Made by a program: the position numbers and the translations under genes
The notes under the pieces: generated by a model
What the model saw: only the letters and a program-made list of their open reading frames with translations
Databases searched by the model: none
Told to the model about the DNA's origin: nothing
In this document: positions 34,279 through 47,289 of the stretch, one piece after another
How positions within the stretch are numbered: position 1 is the first letter of the stretch
Layout of the letters: each line of letters begins with the position of its first letter
From: Sternotherus odoratus
Taxonomy: Eukaryota; Chordata; Testudines; Kinosternidae
Assembly (NCBI GenBank): GCA_032164245.1
Contig: JAVMKO010000001.1
Location: forward strand, 165,283,434 to 165,347,433
DNA length: 64,000 nt
Direction of reading: 5' to 3'

Positions 34279-36235
34279 TGAGGCTTTGAAAATGTTATTA
34301 CAATCTAAAACATAAAGGCCCCAAGAAAACCCTACTCCAAGCATAGCTCTCTGTAATGAGAGAAGGAATAATAAGAGTAAAAGACTCCATGCGGGCCACC
34401 AGAGACCTTGCTTTGCTAGTCTAATTAAACCTGGGATGTTCTCAGATACTACAGTGATGGGTGGCAGATAGAGCCGCTTTGCTTCCCCCCACCACCTCAG
34501 CTGTGTCAAGTGGAGCTTTAGCTTAGCCGGGGATCTGGGCTGTGGGTGGGAGGATGTTGGTTAACTTCTTGCGGTGAAATTTCTGAGTGGCTAATCCATG
34601 ATCTGCTCTGGCGTCAGTACAGCCGAGAAAGAAGTAAGGGGGTTTTAATTACTTTTTTTTTTAAAAAGTAAAAGGAGCAAAATGCTAATTCCCAGTGTTC
34701 ACATAAGCCCTGGAAGGTAATGTGTGAAATGCAGAAAGTCTGAGCTGTAGAGGGCTTAGAAGATCTTTACTGGGTGTTCTGCATTGTTTTAAAAGCTAAT
34801 ACAGAACTTGGACCTGTGCTGTGCATAAAGTATTAACGTCTCATTCATTAGGATCTATCTCTATTTGCTTCCTAGATTTCATTTTTTTAAATTGCATTTT
34901 ATTCTGGTTTTACTGGAAATGGAAGTCAATGCAAATGTAATAACATGGGAGAATAATATGTCAGTATCTAGAATCACAGTTTGTATCTCATAGAATCTGG
35001 AAAACCAGGTGGGAGGAAATTACTTGGGCCCAGAGTGGATAGTAATAATAATTACTTCTGTAATAATTACAACATTTGGAAATGTTGATGGCCAACCTTC
35101 CATTAATGGCCGGGCTTACATAACACAATTTTGAACTACCATTTCTACCCTGTCTAGTGGTGCTTCAGAGGGTGAAATAGCTATTTTTGCTGTATCTCTG
35201 CAGGTTTCTCTCTCTGTCTTCATTTTTGAATGCCCCTCATTGGAATAATTATTTTAATACTACCACCACTGACTTAATGGGAGTCTGTCCTCTGTAAGGA
35301 CTGCAGCTTCTGCGGCTGTAAGGCCAATAACATACACAAAGATGGCCGTAATTTTGATTTTGTGATTCAGGTGTTCCCAAAATAACACCTCCCTCCAGCC
35401 TTCTTTAAAGTATGCCAGGGAGATCCCTGAATCCCTTCAAATAGTTTAAAAGGTCGGCTGATCATCATCAAATAATGATTACCTCTGTCATATGTGGGGA
35501 GGAGAAGGGAATTTAACTGTCAGCAGTGAGAAGACAATTAGCAGACTTCAGAGAGGCACTAGGACAGTTAAGACATTGTTACAAGAAAATAAGTGGGAAA
35601 TGATGGATAGATCAGGCTATTATAAGCATATGGTGAAATTGAACAACAAATTACCACAAGATAGTAAAATGTGGTGTGCTGAGATGAAATCAACAGTTAA
35701 AACTGTTTAGCACCCAAACATAAGGCAAATGTTTAGGTCTTGGAAATTTTTGCATTGTAAATGCAAAATGTCTGAAAAGTCCTTGCAATACAGAAAATTA
35801 CTGAATTTTCTAATTTTGCAAAAAGGTGAGTAAAATTTTCATTAGTTCAGTGAAATTTAGTGGTAATCTGTGAAATTTTGTTGTGAGAAAAGCCTTAAGA
35901 AATGGTGAATCATGAGCTTATAGAGTCCAGCCTCTTCAATCTTGCAAATGTTCCCATAAGTATTGAGAAGTTTAAATAATTTTGGAGGTATAGTTTAGCC
36001 ACCTATTAATCATACACGAAAGATTTTACCCCGCACAGCAAGGTGAAATAAATGTAATTCACTTGGATGCAAATACAGGGATAATTGCACAACTAATCCT
36101 ATGATGCTCCCATGACTAAATATTGAGTCAAAGCCAAGTTAGTGCTACAAACATTCCTCAAAAAGTTTTGATAAATACTGTAAATTTCATGTAATGAAAC
36201 CCCGTATGAGAGAAAAGAAACTGTGGCCAGCTTGG
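34279..36235. other. Intron 3, nothing recognised
   Basis: AT-rich. The open frame at 35492-35710 plus has no domain. No supported feature. Confidence 0.35.
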
Positions 36236-36268
36236 TTTTTTTTTTTTTTTTTTTTCCAAAAAAAATTC
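36236..36268. repeat. Poly-T20 followed by A-run
   Basis: T20 at 36236-36255, then CC and a run of A: a short foldback and possibly the poly-A tail of a retroposed copy on the minus strand. No source recognised. Confidence 0.8.
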
Positions 36269-36428
36269 TTTATGCTTCTAACCAATAATGAATATGAGAC
36301 AGTTATAATTTCTCTTATCAAATCTACTGCTCTTGTCGTGTCACACACCTTCCTGGGCAAGAGCTAGACCCATTCTTCACAAACTGTCTCTCAGCCACAA
36401 ATGAGGTGTCCAAAGTCAGTTGAAATGT

Positions 36429-36503
36429 AAAGGCCTGATCAGAAGTCCACTGAAATCATGGGAAGTCTCCTATTGACTTCAGTGGCTTTTGGATCAAGCT
36501 TTA
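36429..36503. repeat. Palindromic MITE fragment
   Basis: 'ggcctgatcagaagtccact' and 'cagtggcttttggatcaagc' are inverted-repeat arms around 'tcctattgacttc'. Same class as the P1/P2 families. Confidence 0.5.
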
Positions 36504-36654
36504 AGGGAGAGATTTTCAACCGCTCCTAAGGGAAAGGGACTTGTGCTCCTAAATCCTTTATTTAAGTGCATTTGAAAAGCTCTGCATCGGCCTCACTGAA
36601 TCTCTCAGGGAGGCTCTTGGAGTCTGGCAGCGTGTGTGTGTGTGTAAAATACTA

Positions 36655-36960
36655 AGGTGTAGGTAGTGCGACCTAGTGGCCAGTTGCCGTCAGGAGACAA
36701 GCCAAAGGATGGAGCCAGGAGTTGGGAGCCTGAATAAAGCCAAAAGGCCGATCTAGAATTGTAATGAGCAGACAAACCAGTGGTGGGATCCAGGAGTCAG
36801 AACAAAGCCAGGGTCATGGAGGGAGACAAGCCAATGTTCAGAACCAAAGAGCACAGCCAGAGTCATGTCTAAAGACAAGCAAGTGATCAGAGCCAGGAGT
36901 TAACTGTCAGCAGTTCAGAGGCAGGCAGGGACTAAAGCTAGAGTGAGCAAGGGAGAAGTG
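36655..36960 (+). repeat. Degenerate tandem-like array, ~50-bp units
   Basis: Repeated but diverged segments containing 'gagacaagcca', 'agccaggagt' and 'cagaaccaaag' recur about every 50 bases, e.g. 'caggagacaagccaaagga' (36691), 'gagggagacaagccaatgtt' (36819) and 'ctaaagacaagcaagtgatc' (36868). An old minisatellite, or the interior of an LTR element. Confidence 0.5.
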
Positions 36961-38239
36961 CTGACATGTTGGTCGATCACGTAGCAAGCGAAGAGTGCCT
37001 GTTTGAATTCACAACAATGTAGTCTGGTCATTTTGGGGAGAATACAGATCCAAAGTAAACAAGTACTATAAAATGGGCATCTGGAAATGGAAAACTTAGC
37101 AGTTACAAATGGGAAAATAAAATCTGTCAGTGCTAGATTTTGATACCCATCTATTGGGGTGGTTTCATAATAAACAGTAGCAGACTGACTCCGTACTGAT
37201 CCATTCCAACCCAGCTGTTTCCATGAGAGAAATTACTGGTCATTAATGGATTTTAACTGGAGGGAGCTAATTATTCAATTGAAATGAATCCATAACTAGA
37301 ATCTTAAACAGTTTATTCTGGCTGGGTCAATAACCGCAACTGACCATTCTTCCCTCTTTAGAAAGGTGTGGATTGGCTAGGATCAGATACAGCGATACAT
37401 GTATAAGAGAATGCCCTTGTTAGGTAACCTCCAGGCTGCAGAGTGTGGTGTACAGGATAGGGTAGTATCCCTTCAGTGGTGCACACTGTGTTTTCCGTTT
37501 AGCGAAGCAGCATGGTGTATGTTTAGTGATGTTTTGTGTGCTGTATATAGTTAGTGAACATGGTTGTGTGAACCCCACTGTGCCTATGTGGTTCCTTCAT
37601 TTTGTGTTTGCTGTGTAAAGATCAAAAGACACAACAAAGAGGTTGCCTAAAATATATTGGGTAAAATTGTTGTCCATCTTGTGATGCTCACAGACCAGGT
37701 TGCCGCTTCTGCCAAAGTCCCTAGACCTCACTGAACACTGAAAAATGCACAGCTGGGAACCAATCTGGCTCACCTGTGTGTTAACATTGTTAAAATAGAT
37801 GTTCAGTTGATAAGAATGAATTTAATGTTTGGACTTGACGAAATGCTTGTAGGATACTGCATGTATTGATCTCACTTGTAACATCCGTAGTCCATGATAT
37901 ATAAAGTTATATTGAGTGTTTGCATAATAAACCTCTGTAATTGTGTCATTGTATAACAAGCCAAACAGGAAAGACGTTTTCATTAGTGTAAAGTGCTGAT
38001 TCTGTACACAAGAAAACCCACTGAAACCAAATAAGCCATTGTGACACATCATAGGACAAGGACTTTGTTGATTGCTCCCCGGCACTCCCATGAAGATGGG
38101 ACCTGAGCATGAACTCACCCCATCAGCTTGAACTCTGGGGGAAGGGAATGAAAGTGTCTGACAAGGAGGATCTGTATCACTATGCTGCTTGGAGTTCGGA
38201 GAAGGCAATATTTTTAAGCAAAAGCAAGAGATCCCCAAG
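36961..38239. other. Intron 3, unassigned, left part of an LTR-like region
   Basis: Nothing firmly recognised; sequence from about 37.9 kb onwards probably belongs to the same retroelement as 38240-38640. Confidence 0.3.
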
Positions 38240-38640
38240 CAGCTTCATTTGGGTTAACCCTAAAGGACACAGAACCCTTGTAGCCGTTATATAGCAGCTG
38301 TTATCACCTTTTGGAACCTAAGATTGTAACTCATTTGTGTCTCATTTGTTTATCTGCTTCAATCTTGTAAATAACTCGCTTATTTCTTTTCTTAGTTAAT
38401 AAATCTTTAGTTAGCTTTTTACAGGATTGGCTACAGGAATGGTCATTGGTGAGAGATCTGGAGTACAATGAACCTGGGGTAAGTGACTGGTCTTTTGGGA
38501 CTGGGAGTAACCTGAATAGTCTGATATTTGGTGTAAGGGACCATAGATCACAAAGGCAAACTTGCCTAAGTGGCAAGAGAGACCAGAATACCTAAAGGGA
38601 CTGTGACCTCATGATACAGCTGTTGTAGTACTGGAGAAAT
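38240..38640 (+). repeat. ERV/LTR-like repeat with poly(A) signal
   Basis: 'tctgcttcaatcttgtaaat', 'tcttagttaataaatcttta' and 'tggggtaagtgactggtctt' followed by 'ttgggactgggagtaacctg' match, from recall, the R-U5 region of a reptile endogenous retroviral LTR family. AATAAA lies near 38398. No TG...CA termini or target duplication could be fixed. Confidence 0.5.
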
Positions 38641-39657
38641 TCATGCTTGATACTGACTAGAGCTGGGGAGAGGTGGAAACAGGAAAGCCCCAGTGAGGGA
38701 GGAAAGACATTTTGGGACTTCTAAGTGTGGACAGCTGTGACTGTAGAAGTGGTGAACTTGAGATGGTGACCTGGCTGAACGCCAAGTGATTGGAAGAGAC
38801 GACATCACAGCACTGGAATAGATGTTGGCCGAGAAGCAAGAGAGCTGCTATGCCATATCTGGCTGTGAAGGGTTGCCTAGTGGTGAGTGAATTTATTTAC
38901 AAACACCATCAGAACATGCAGTTCTCCCATAGGGAGAGGGGGAGAGAATGAACCCCACACGACAGATGTCACATTGCTTAATGCACTGCTGGAAGGTGCT
39001 TGGATACCATTGAGTATAGAGGTGGTACAAGAACCTACAGAAAACAGAATGGAATAATTAAGAAAGAGATGTAGGGTGGTGGAGGGAGTTTTTTCCTAGT
39101 TTCCAAGCAGAGGATGCTTGGAGCAAGACCTGCAGGGAACAGTGGCCTGCTAGGAGAAGCCACAGCTGAGATGGGGGTTTAAATATTGGGGAGGCCAGAG
39201 GAAGGTTCCTGGAGGAAGAGGCCCTGGGGAAAACTGAAGGATGGGGCAAAAGGGCAGGTGGCTAAGGGCAGATAGCCCATTTAAAGAGGGTTCACATGGA
39301 CAGAGACCAATAGAAAAGGGCAGGTGTTGTTTTCCCTTATCTGCTGCCATCTTGGGAGGTGGGGCAAGGGGAAGAAGAGGGTTGATTGGTGCCCAGGAGG
39401 TGGGAAACTGAGCCCAGTGGTAGGAGAGATGGCTGAAGAGGACAGATCCCCAGAAGAAGGGTCGTGCCCTGACAAGAGGCTGCAGTTGAAGACTGTGTTG
39501 GTTTAAGACTTTATTTGATATGCTGGAAGGGGTAAACTCAGTGGGCTAGTTGCAATGCACGGCAGACTCCTGCGTAAGAGCACCATGGATGCCAACCAAT
39601 GTGTGATAGAAATGTTATGTGAGGGGAAACTGAAGTGGTGGATGGGCCCAGCACTGG
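38641..39657. other. Intron 3, purine-rich unassigned block
   Basis: Purine-rich between 39060 and 39480 with overlapping frames on both strands and no domain. May be older LTR-element sequence, into which the 39658 LTR inserted. Confidence 0.3.
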
Positions 39658-40184
39658 TGTAGGAAAAAGTTAGATTATAAGAAAATATCTTACTGAAGCT
39701 GTGTAACTAGCTCTGGGTTGCTCTAAGTCCTTATCTTGTGTTATACATTCCTGAAGGCACCACTGGGCCTCATAGAGTTCAAACTCCTATCTTGTCCTGT
39801 ACATTTCATACGTTTGTCTTACCTCATATATTTTAACTCATATCTGCATGTATTCTTACTCCATATGTACCATTTCAAGACAGGAACTTTGTGTTTGTAT
39901 GTCCTGTTCTTTCCAGACAAATAAGTAAATAGATAGGGAACGACGTCATAAAACTTTTTCACCTGTTAATTTGCATGGGGCCCCTCTTGCCTCCTCCTTT
40001 ATGTAAAGAACCATATAAAAAGGCTTGTAGTGATGTATAAGGGCAAGCCATAATTTGAGAGTTGACTCTGTGGCTTCAATTTGCTAGCAAATAAAAACTT
40101 GCATTCAAGCTTCCTCTCAGTGTCTGCCTGTCTTTGAAGGTAAATTGGGACCGCCTCCAAAGGAACGAAGCCGTTTGTGCAACA
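39658..40184 (+). mobile_element. Solo LTR, 527 bp, 4-bp target duplication CTGG
   Basis: Runs TGTAGGAAAAAG...TTTGTGCAACA and is flanked by CTGG on both sides (39654-39657 and 40185-40188). It has a TATA box ATATAAAAA near 40013-40021 and AATAAA at 40090-40095, about 75 bases apart, then a U5 of about 90 bases. This is the plan of a retroviral LTR on the plus strand, antisense to KCNJ6. It is unrelated in sequence to the LTR at 22578. No coding interior is attached. Confidence 0.85.
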
Positions 40185-43100
40185 CTGGAGTAGATAAGCC
40201 CCTACTTCCATGGCTTAGGCTTCATTATACTTACTTTCTTGAGGTTTTGTAAATTTATTTATTGCTTGGTTGCAGAGTTTCATTGGCAACTCAAAGTGCC
40301 ATTTTTATTCCCCAAATGTTGATATTAAAAGGCAGCACTACTGAAGAACAATTGGAGGCATAACTTTCAGCATGCACGTCGGCCTGTCAGCAAAAAAATG
40401 AATATAAGCTCTGAGGATATTTGAATGATGCACTATCACTTCAGCTATGGGAACAGAACAATATCGCAAGCCCAGTCAAGATGGATATCCATTATCAGTG
40501 TCCTGAGCCATTCTCTTCCCTCTGTAGATAACGTGTTCTATAACCTGTTGCATGATTCAGCATTTTTGAGGTGATCAGGCTATGAAAATAACACCAGGCC
40601 TAGGTGTGGTGGATGTAAATCTGGGGATAAATATGGACTAGCTGACCTGTCCTAAGGAGGGACGGAGGAGAGCTATGACCATTGTTGATTTTTCTTTGTT
40701 TTTTTCCTTTCTCTCTCAGTATTAAGTGATGACAGATGCTTACAAGTCAAACGACACACCATCATGCATTATCTGGAGTTGAATACAAGATTGCAATTTG
40801 ATGAAGGGGTTCTGACAGGTTAGAAACAGCAACAGCATTTTAAAACAGAACTAGAGTGGAGGGCTTCATTCATTTATAACGTATGCCCCTTTTACGTGGA
40901 TTTTTCCTAAACTTTACTCCCACCCCACCCTGCCATAAAAGCACGTGGGGAGTCCGGTTGAAGCCAGTGGGACTGTATATGTGTTGAAGTACCTTATGGG
41001 ACAGGAGCTTTGGTGAGGTCAGATTTGGCAGATATAGGGTTGCACTGCTTTGCCAGTTATTCCAAGAGCTGTGGAGAAATGCATGGAACGAAACCTGAAA
41101 TTCTCACAAAAGCCTCCTGATTTGGGGTTTAATTTCAAATTCTAAACAGCACCAGCAAGTAGTTTGTAAATCTGGGATGATTATTGGTCCTGTGAAATCC
41201 GTGATTTCATATTAGCATAAAAGCAGGTCAAACCTGAGTTTCAATTTGAATGCTGGGGTGCCTTCAGGTTCAAAGCTCAAGGTGAAATGATGTAGGTCAG
41301 AGTTGAAGAAATGATTCACACAAGCCCTTTTAGAAATTATTTCAAAGGTTCTTTTCTGTGTCACGTGTAAGAATCTCTCTCGGTGACTGGCATCAGGCTT
41401 GTTGTGGGTCACTCCAGTAACAGCATCTCACTGGGCAGATTCACATGCATTGGTGTCATTGGTTTGGACAGCTGCCATTCAGTCAGGGGAGTAGCCTGAT
41501 AGAACCTTCATGGTAGCAATGGGTTTGCTCATGGCCCAGACTCCGTAACCTGTGTGGCTTGGGCCAGAAATCTTTGCACATAGACAAAAATTAAGAGATA
41601 GTTTTGATTCTGCAAAAGTCTCAAGGTTAGAGATTTTTTTTTTTAAATCAAAAGTGAGGGTGGTTCAGATCTGGGTCCCACTTCACCTGACAGCACAAAG
41701 TGTAGCCGAGGAGTGTTCAGAGAAATGGGTTTTTGTTTATTTCCAGCTAGGATCAGGATTAGATCAGTGGGACCCGGGTTTATGTACAGATTTCTTTAGC
41801 TCATGATTGTCTTGATTTATGCAGATCCATGAATGAACAAGCAGCTGGCCCTGATGTGGAAGAAAGGAGAGATCTTGAATTTACACAACACTTCAGTGGA
41901 CAAACCAATTTTAAAGCTATAAAAGATCCCTCGTGGAAATCCCTTTTCCCAGGTTTTGGGATGCAGACGCTTGTTACGGCAGTGTTCTCAATCTCTGAGT
42001 TTACAATGGCAAAGCTGATGGAACAAGAGCACTAGCCATGATCTTAAGTTACTACTACATAACTTAGGCCCAGGTTCTGCATGAGCAGGCTGCTGGGGCA
42101 CGTGTGGGGCCGTTTGCAAAGACACAAGAGTCGGGCTGCTTGAATGATCTGGGATTTCTTTCATCCACAGATGGATTTCACATTGTACTAAATGACAAAC
42201 TCCACAAAGATGCAAGCTTTCCCTAGTTAAATGTAGATGGTTTGAAGTGGGATGAAATTGATCATGCCTGGGTTCCTGAGACCGGAGAATTATTCTTCAT
42301 AAAATGTTGAAATAAACAAGTCTGATCTCTTTTAAGACCCGAAAATACAAAACACTAACTGTGAATTGTTGTTTTTGAGTCCCCTTTTGACCAGAAATAA
42401 TTTGCTCAGTGCATAAGTACCCCATGTGTGGAACTCCTCTCAAAGTCAGTGGGGGTTCCACATGCAGGGCATATATGGGATTGGACCCCGTGAACTGTAC
42501 TAGTACCTACCATTATTTGCTGGGCACTGATGTATGCTCAGCATTGTACAGAACATAAGACACATAAAATCCATGCCCTAAGGAATTTATAATGGAAGAC
42601 CCAGTCCCGCTGCTTGATGCATGTGGATGAACCCTGAGTCCTGTGAAGAGTCTCACTGAAGAAAATGGGGCTATACATGAATGCCAGGGTCCACCTTTAT
42701 GGATCAAGAAGGCCTTAACATTTTTTTATTTAAAATATTATAATGTAAAACAGAACATTTAATTATTTTAAATAGCTGAGTGATTTTATTATCCGTAGAA
42801 AGGTGGCTGTAGTACCAAAACAAAATTGTGATTTCCCCCCCCCCCTTTAAAATACTCTACGCTAACAAACATTTACATGAGCTTTTAAGAGAAGGCCTTT
42901 TAATGATAGGCAGTGTTAGCTGTTATAATTTGTCATGTCAGTGGTTCACAAAGTTTCCAAGCACTGATATCTACATGCATAGGTGTACGATAACTATTCC
43001 TATCCACATCTCTCTCTCTCGCTCTCTCTCCCTTCCATATCTGTGAAAGTGAAATCCGTTCTCCTAGGATTGATGGTAACTTTTTCAACTGATTACTGGC

Positions 43101-43980
43101 TTCAGATAGCCACTATTACAAATTGGAAAAGAAAATCATCCCGATGCAGAGATGTTCTTCCATTTCTCTCTGCATGTGGGGTGTTTGCTGCACATGCCCA
43201 CACATAAATATATCACTTTTGCCTACAGCACGGGACAATCCTACACCTGTGCCAACTTTCCACAAATAAAAATAATTTATTTAAAGTATTTTGCACTCCT
43301 GCAGGACTAGAAACAGAAGCTTTAAGCCACAGGGAAGGGGAAATTCTCAGCTTCCCAGTAGGACACAACACTCACTCCTGGACCTGTGGTGCCATTGCAT
43401 AGCAGGCTATAAAGGTGACATTTTTAGGTAGAGAAGATTTATTTTAAGTCCTAGTTGTTTTTATGGTTTTCTCTAACCCCTACATTTGGATTCATGATAA
43501 CTAAGGTACTTGATTTTACAGGTAGAAGAATATAAAAAACTGTCCCAGTAACGTTACTTTACTGTATAAAACATTCCTAAAATGACTTCAATGTAATTAC
43601 ACATCGCGTATAGAAAATATACGGGCTGCTGTATGGTACAAAGATTTTATCAGCTCTTGTTTGGGATATCATGCCTAACTCACCCATGACTTCACCATGG
43701 ATTGGGCCCTTTCAAACTCATGTGATAAATCCTTTTAACCACACCATCATGTCTTTGGTGTCTACTATGGACTTGTGATGGTCGTAATTGGGACCTATGT
43801 AATAAATTGCATTTTTGCTGCACTTTTGGCCATGTCTCACCTGTACTCTGCCCACCAGGACATCTCCTAACATTTGGAAAACCACTGAGCCATTTTTTCT
43901 TCCAATTATTTTTAAAGTGTCAAAAATATTTTCTTCTTTCCCTCCAAGTAAGTCATTTGCCTCCATCAATTACACTGACC
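40185..43980. other. Intron 3, LINE relic near 42.5 kb, otherwise nothing recognised
   Basis: 'gctgggcactgatgtatgct' plus 'cagcattgtacagaacata' near 42519-42560 resembles the L2/L3 LINE 3' region. A (CT)n tract lies at 43010-43030. No other supported feature. Confidence 0.4.
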
Positions 43981-43988
43981 TGAGGTAC

Positions 43989-44170
43989 CAGGCCCAGCTC
44001 TAACTTTTTTGTGGCCCCAAGCAAAAAAAAAGGGAGGGCCGGAGGAGCGAAGGGGAGTGGGGGCGGCGTGGCCGGAGAAGCAAAGCGGGGCGGCACGGCC
44101 GGAGTGCTGCCCCTTATAAAGTGCCACCCCAGGCACCTGCTTGCTAATCTGGTGCCTGGAGCTGGCCCTG
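43989..44170. mobile_element. Non-autonomous hAT element, 182 bp, 8-bp target duplication
   Basis: Ends CAGGCCCAGCTC and GAGCTGGCCCTG are inverted repeats with the CAGG-type hAT terminus. Flanks are TGAGGTAC (43981-43988) and TGAGGTAG (44171-44178), a 7 of 8 match as expected for the 8-bp hAT duplication. The interior is GC-rich and non-coding. Confidence 0.85.
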
Positions 44171-44255
44171 TGAGGTAGTGGCTTGATGGAAATTGGCCTT
44201 TGACCGTGGGATAATATCGTGTGAACAAGCTGGGTGAGACGTGGTTGCCTTATGC

Positions 44256-44447
44256 CAGGCCTGCACAACTCAGGAAGCAGCGAGGGCCATATTACTGCAA
44301 AAAACCCAGCTGCGGTCCAACAAGCCCTGCCCTCGCCCCACCCCATCCGCTTCCCCTCAAACCCCCTGCTTATTTTGCCCCACCCCTACTCACCCCCCCT
44401 GCGGGCCGCACAGTGAGCCCATTTGGGCCGCATGTTGTGCAGGCCTG
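44256..44447. mobile_element. Non-autonomous hAT element, 192 bp, perfect 8-bp target duplication
   Basis: Termini CAGGCCTGCACAAC and GTTGTGCAGGCCTG are perfect 14-base inverted repeats. Both flanks read CCTTATGC (44248-44255 and 44448-44455). The interior is C-rich and non-coding; open frames in it are spurious. It lies 86 bases from the previous hAT element but differs in sequence. Confidence 0.95.
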
Positions 44448-44455
44448 CCTTATGC

Positions 44456-45164
44456 TATAGGGAAATGGAGAATGTTGTATTTCCAGTGGGAGACAGCACT
44501 TGTTTCTAACCCAGGTATTAGACTGAGACATTGGACATTATGATTTATAAAATGACAATTTTGTATAATGTTGCTAAAGTGTAATGATTAGTTTTCCTCT
44601 TCTCCACTCCCTGTAGAGTTGAAATCAGGTTAATATGGCACTCTGCTTTCTAAGCAGAAGGCTAGGAAAAATATTAAAAGGAAAACGTTTCAAAGCTCTC
44701 AAACCTTTCTAAAATAGCTATTTGTGAACTATGTGGTACATGCAAATTATATGACAGCATCATGTGGCATAAAGGTTTCATCAGCATACATTTGGATTTA
44801 GCCCCAGAACAGGCCTATGGCATCACAACTCAGAAATAATAATGTAACTGTGTAAAAATGAATGCCCATAAAAATCTTGTTAACATGCCACTCTAGCACA
44901 TATTCCATAGTATGGCAGTTCTAGTTGTGACTCCAATCTGAGGTTGGTGTTGCAAATGCAGCTAAATTGGGGGCATATTTCAATGGAGTATTCCTTTCCC
45001 ATACTCTCACTCTCACAGTTGGAACTTTTGTGAGTATTTTAAGAGATGCCATCAAAGAAGTTAAAAGTTAGAACCATTAAAATGTGACCCATTTTTGAAA
45101 AACATCAAATATTTTAATAATGGCCCTTTGGCTCCCTCTATTTTAACATTGTTCGATCTAGAGG
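44456..45164. other. Intron 3, nothing recognised
   Basis: No supported feature. Confidence 0.35.
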
Positions 45165-45252
45165 GCCAGATTCTACACTGGTGTAAATGGGTAAAGCTCC
45201 GTTGAGGTCAATGGGCCTGTGTCCATTTACTCCAGCTGAAAATTTGGCTCAT
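45165..45252. repeat. Palindromic MITE, family P3
   Basis: 'gggccagattctacactggt' and 'gtaaatgggt' on the left and 'gtccatttactccagctgaa' plus 'aatttggctc' on the right are inverted arms around 'gaggtcaatgg'. Confidence 0.65.
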
Positions 45253-46234
45253 ACTTACCAAATGTATAGTTATTGATAATGTCCCTAGCTCTTGGATTTG
45301 GCCCAGCTGTGCTTAGCACAGGACTCAGTGGGGAAAGGTAGCAGCTCTCTTACTATGGGGCCTAAAATAAAGTCGCCTCAGGGCTATGCCATGACCTATG
45401 CCCATCTGCCAATAGTCCCAAAGAGCCATACCAGCCTGGAATAGTCAGAGTGCTGCAGCATTGTGTATGCTCCCTTTCCTCTGCCTACCCCTCTGCTGCT
45501 GTTTGCGAAAGTAGGTGGTTTAGAGACACTGTGCTGGCTCTTCACCACCCAGGAAGTCCCCTGCACTAAAGGAATGCCCAGGTGACCAGTTCTGCTGACA
45601 TTATGGCTCCTCGGAACCAGCAAAATGACACAAAGGGAGCATCGTGGAGAATATGGCCAGTCTCCATTTGGATTGAATTTATAACCTAAACAACAAGGCT
45701 GGCCTTGAGGGCACCGGTGGCTGCCAATATTGGCTTTGCCGTTAGTCTTGTACCAAGATAGCTGTGTTTCTGTCTCATTCTGCTTTCAAACCTCCCTCTC
45801 CCCCAACTCCCAAGTTCTTCACCTTTTTGAACCCGGATTGTGTCAAGCGAGTGGAACTCTCACACCACAGAGTCACTGAAGTCAACGCACCGGTGCCCTG
45901 TATCATGGCTATGGTGGACATATTTTTCATACACATTCTTTCTCTAAGCCACAGGCTGTATCTAGCCCAAGGTGCGTTGGCTATTTATTTATTTTAGCAT
46001 TATCTTTTCCCTTGTCTCCGTATTTCTGAAGTTTTAGAGTGGTTCTGAGGGACACTTACCCTAAGTTAAAGTATTGAGTTCTGTGGAAGCAACAGCACAT
46101 GCTACAAACCAAATGAGCCCTTACACTTAACCTAGTTTGTGAATTTTTAAAGGTACATACTACAACTTCAGCCACACAAAACTATTTTCAAATCTACATA
46201 CAGCTTTGCAATGACAGCCTGATATTGCACCATA

Positions 46235-46370
46235 TTATCTTTTAATAGATTTGAAGGCCAGAAAGGACCATTGTGATCCTCTAGTCTGACCTCCATACAT
46301 CATGATATACCAGAGCATTTCATCATGTGCAGCCAAAATTTGGGACTGGACGAAATCACCCTCTGGCTCT
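46235..46370 (-). repeat. CR1 LINE 3' fragment, minus orientation
   Basis: 'gaaggccagaaaggaccatt', 'gtgatcctctagtctgacct' and 'ccatacatcatgatatacca' are the reversed CR1 3' region. Confidence 0.85.
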
Positions 46371-47289
46371 GACTTTGAAATATTTGGGTGGAAGATGCAA
46401 CCTGAGTGCAAGAAAGTATGAATTATTATTTATGACTTGCTCTATGTTCTATTATTTCCACATAATACAAATCTCTCTGAAATGGCTGTCTTTTTAGCAG
46501 TGCACCGACTGGGTTGGTGTGGTCCAGGAATGGCACCATTCCTCAGAATGTTTAAAATCCACATAGTTTTATTGAAATTTTTAGGTGCATTGGCCCATTC
46601 ATTCCTCTGAAGAAAAAGATAGGGCAAGGAAGAGCAGGAATGAAGGAGAAGAACTCGCCCTGGAGAGAGCAGCAATGGCTTGTGTCCTATTCCAGAACTG
46701 TGCGCATCTTAGGATATCCACAGATCTTGGTGGACCAACCTCTTTCATCTCCCTGCTGTGGAAGAAGCAAGGTGGAAAACCTCAGCTCTGATGAAAAAAT
46801 TTGGAGGAAACTCCTTGAGATTCCTCTATTGGACTCCTATACTGCTGATAATTTTTCTTGCAGATTTTCCTGATTGGCTTAAAGTTAGTCAAATACGGCG
46901 ATGACAGGTGACCTTAGAAAAACCTAGATAAGTTGATCTTGGCCTTAGTTACAAAACATGAGGAGGAGCAGCCTTTAGAGCTGTGTGTGTTTGCAGGAGT
47001 CCATCAGACTCTTCCATAGTTTTTTCATCTTTTTAATGATTTAATTAACAATTTTTTTAATGAACTCACCCTAGTTCTGTTCAGGGGAGTTATACCTGGT
47101 ATGAATTTGGCTCTATTTCTTTTTTTCTTACAGACGGAACACTAAACAACAATGTGCAATAGATAGAAAGCTTGGTAGGTCATGGGGGATGACCGTATAT
47201 AAAGAAGAGGACTAGGATGAGAATTATATCTGCAGTCAGATCAAGTAATTACATAGCAGTATTTGTATGTACCATGAATGCATGTCCAT

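Noticed and set aside
44221..44543. Proline-rich frames of 60-100 codons
   Set aside because: Lie across the 192-bp hAT element with C-rich interior; not coding.
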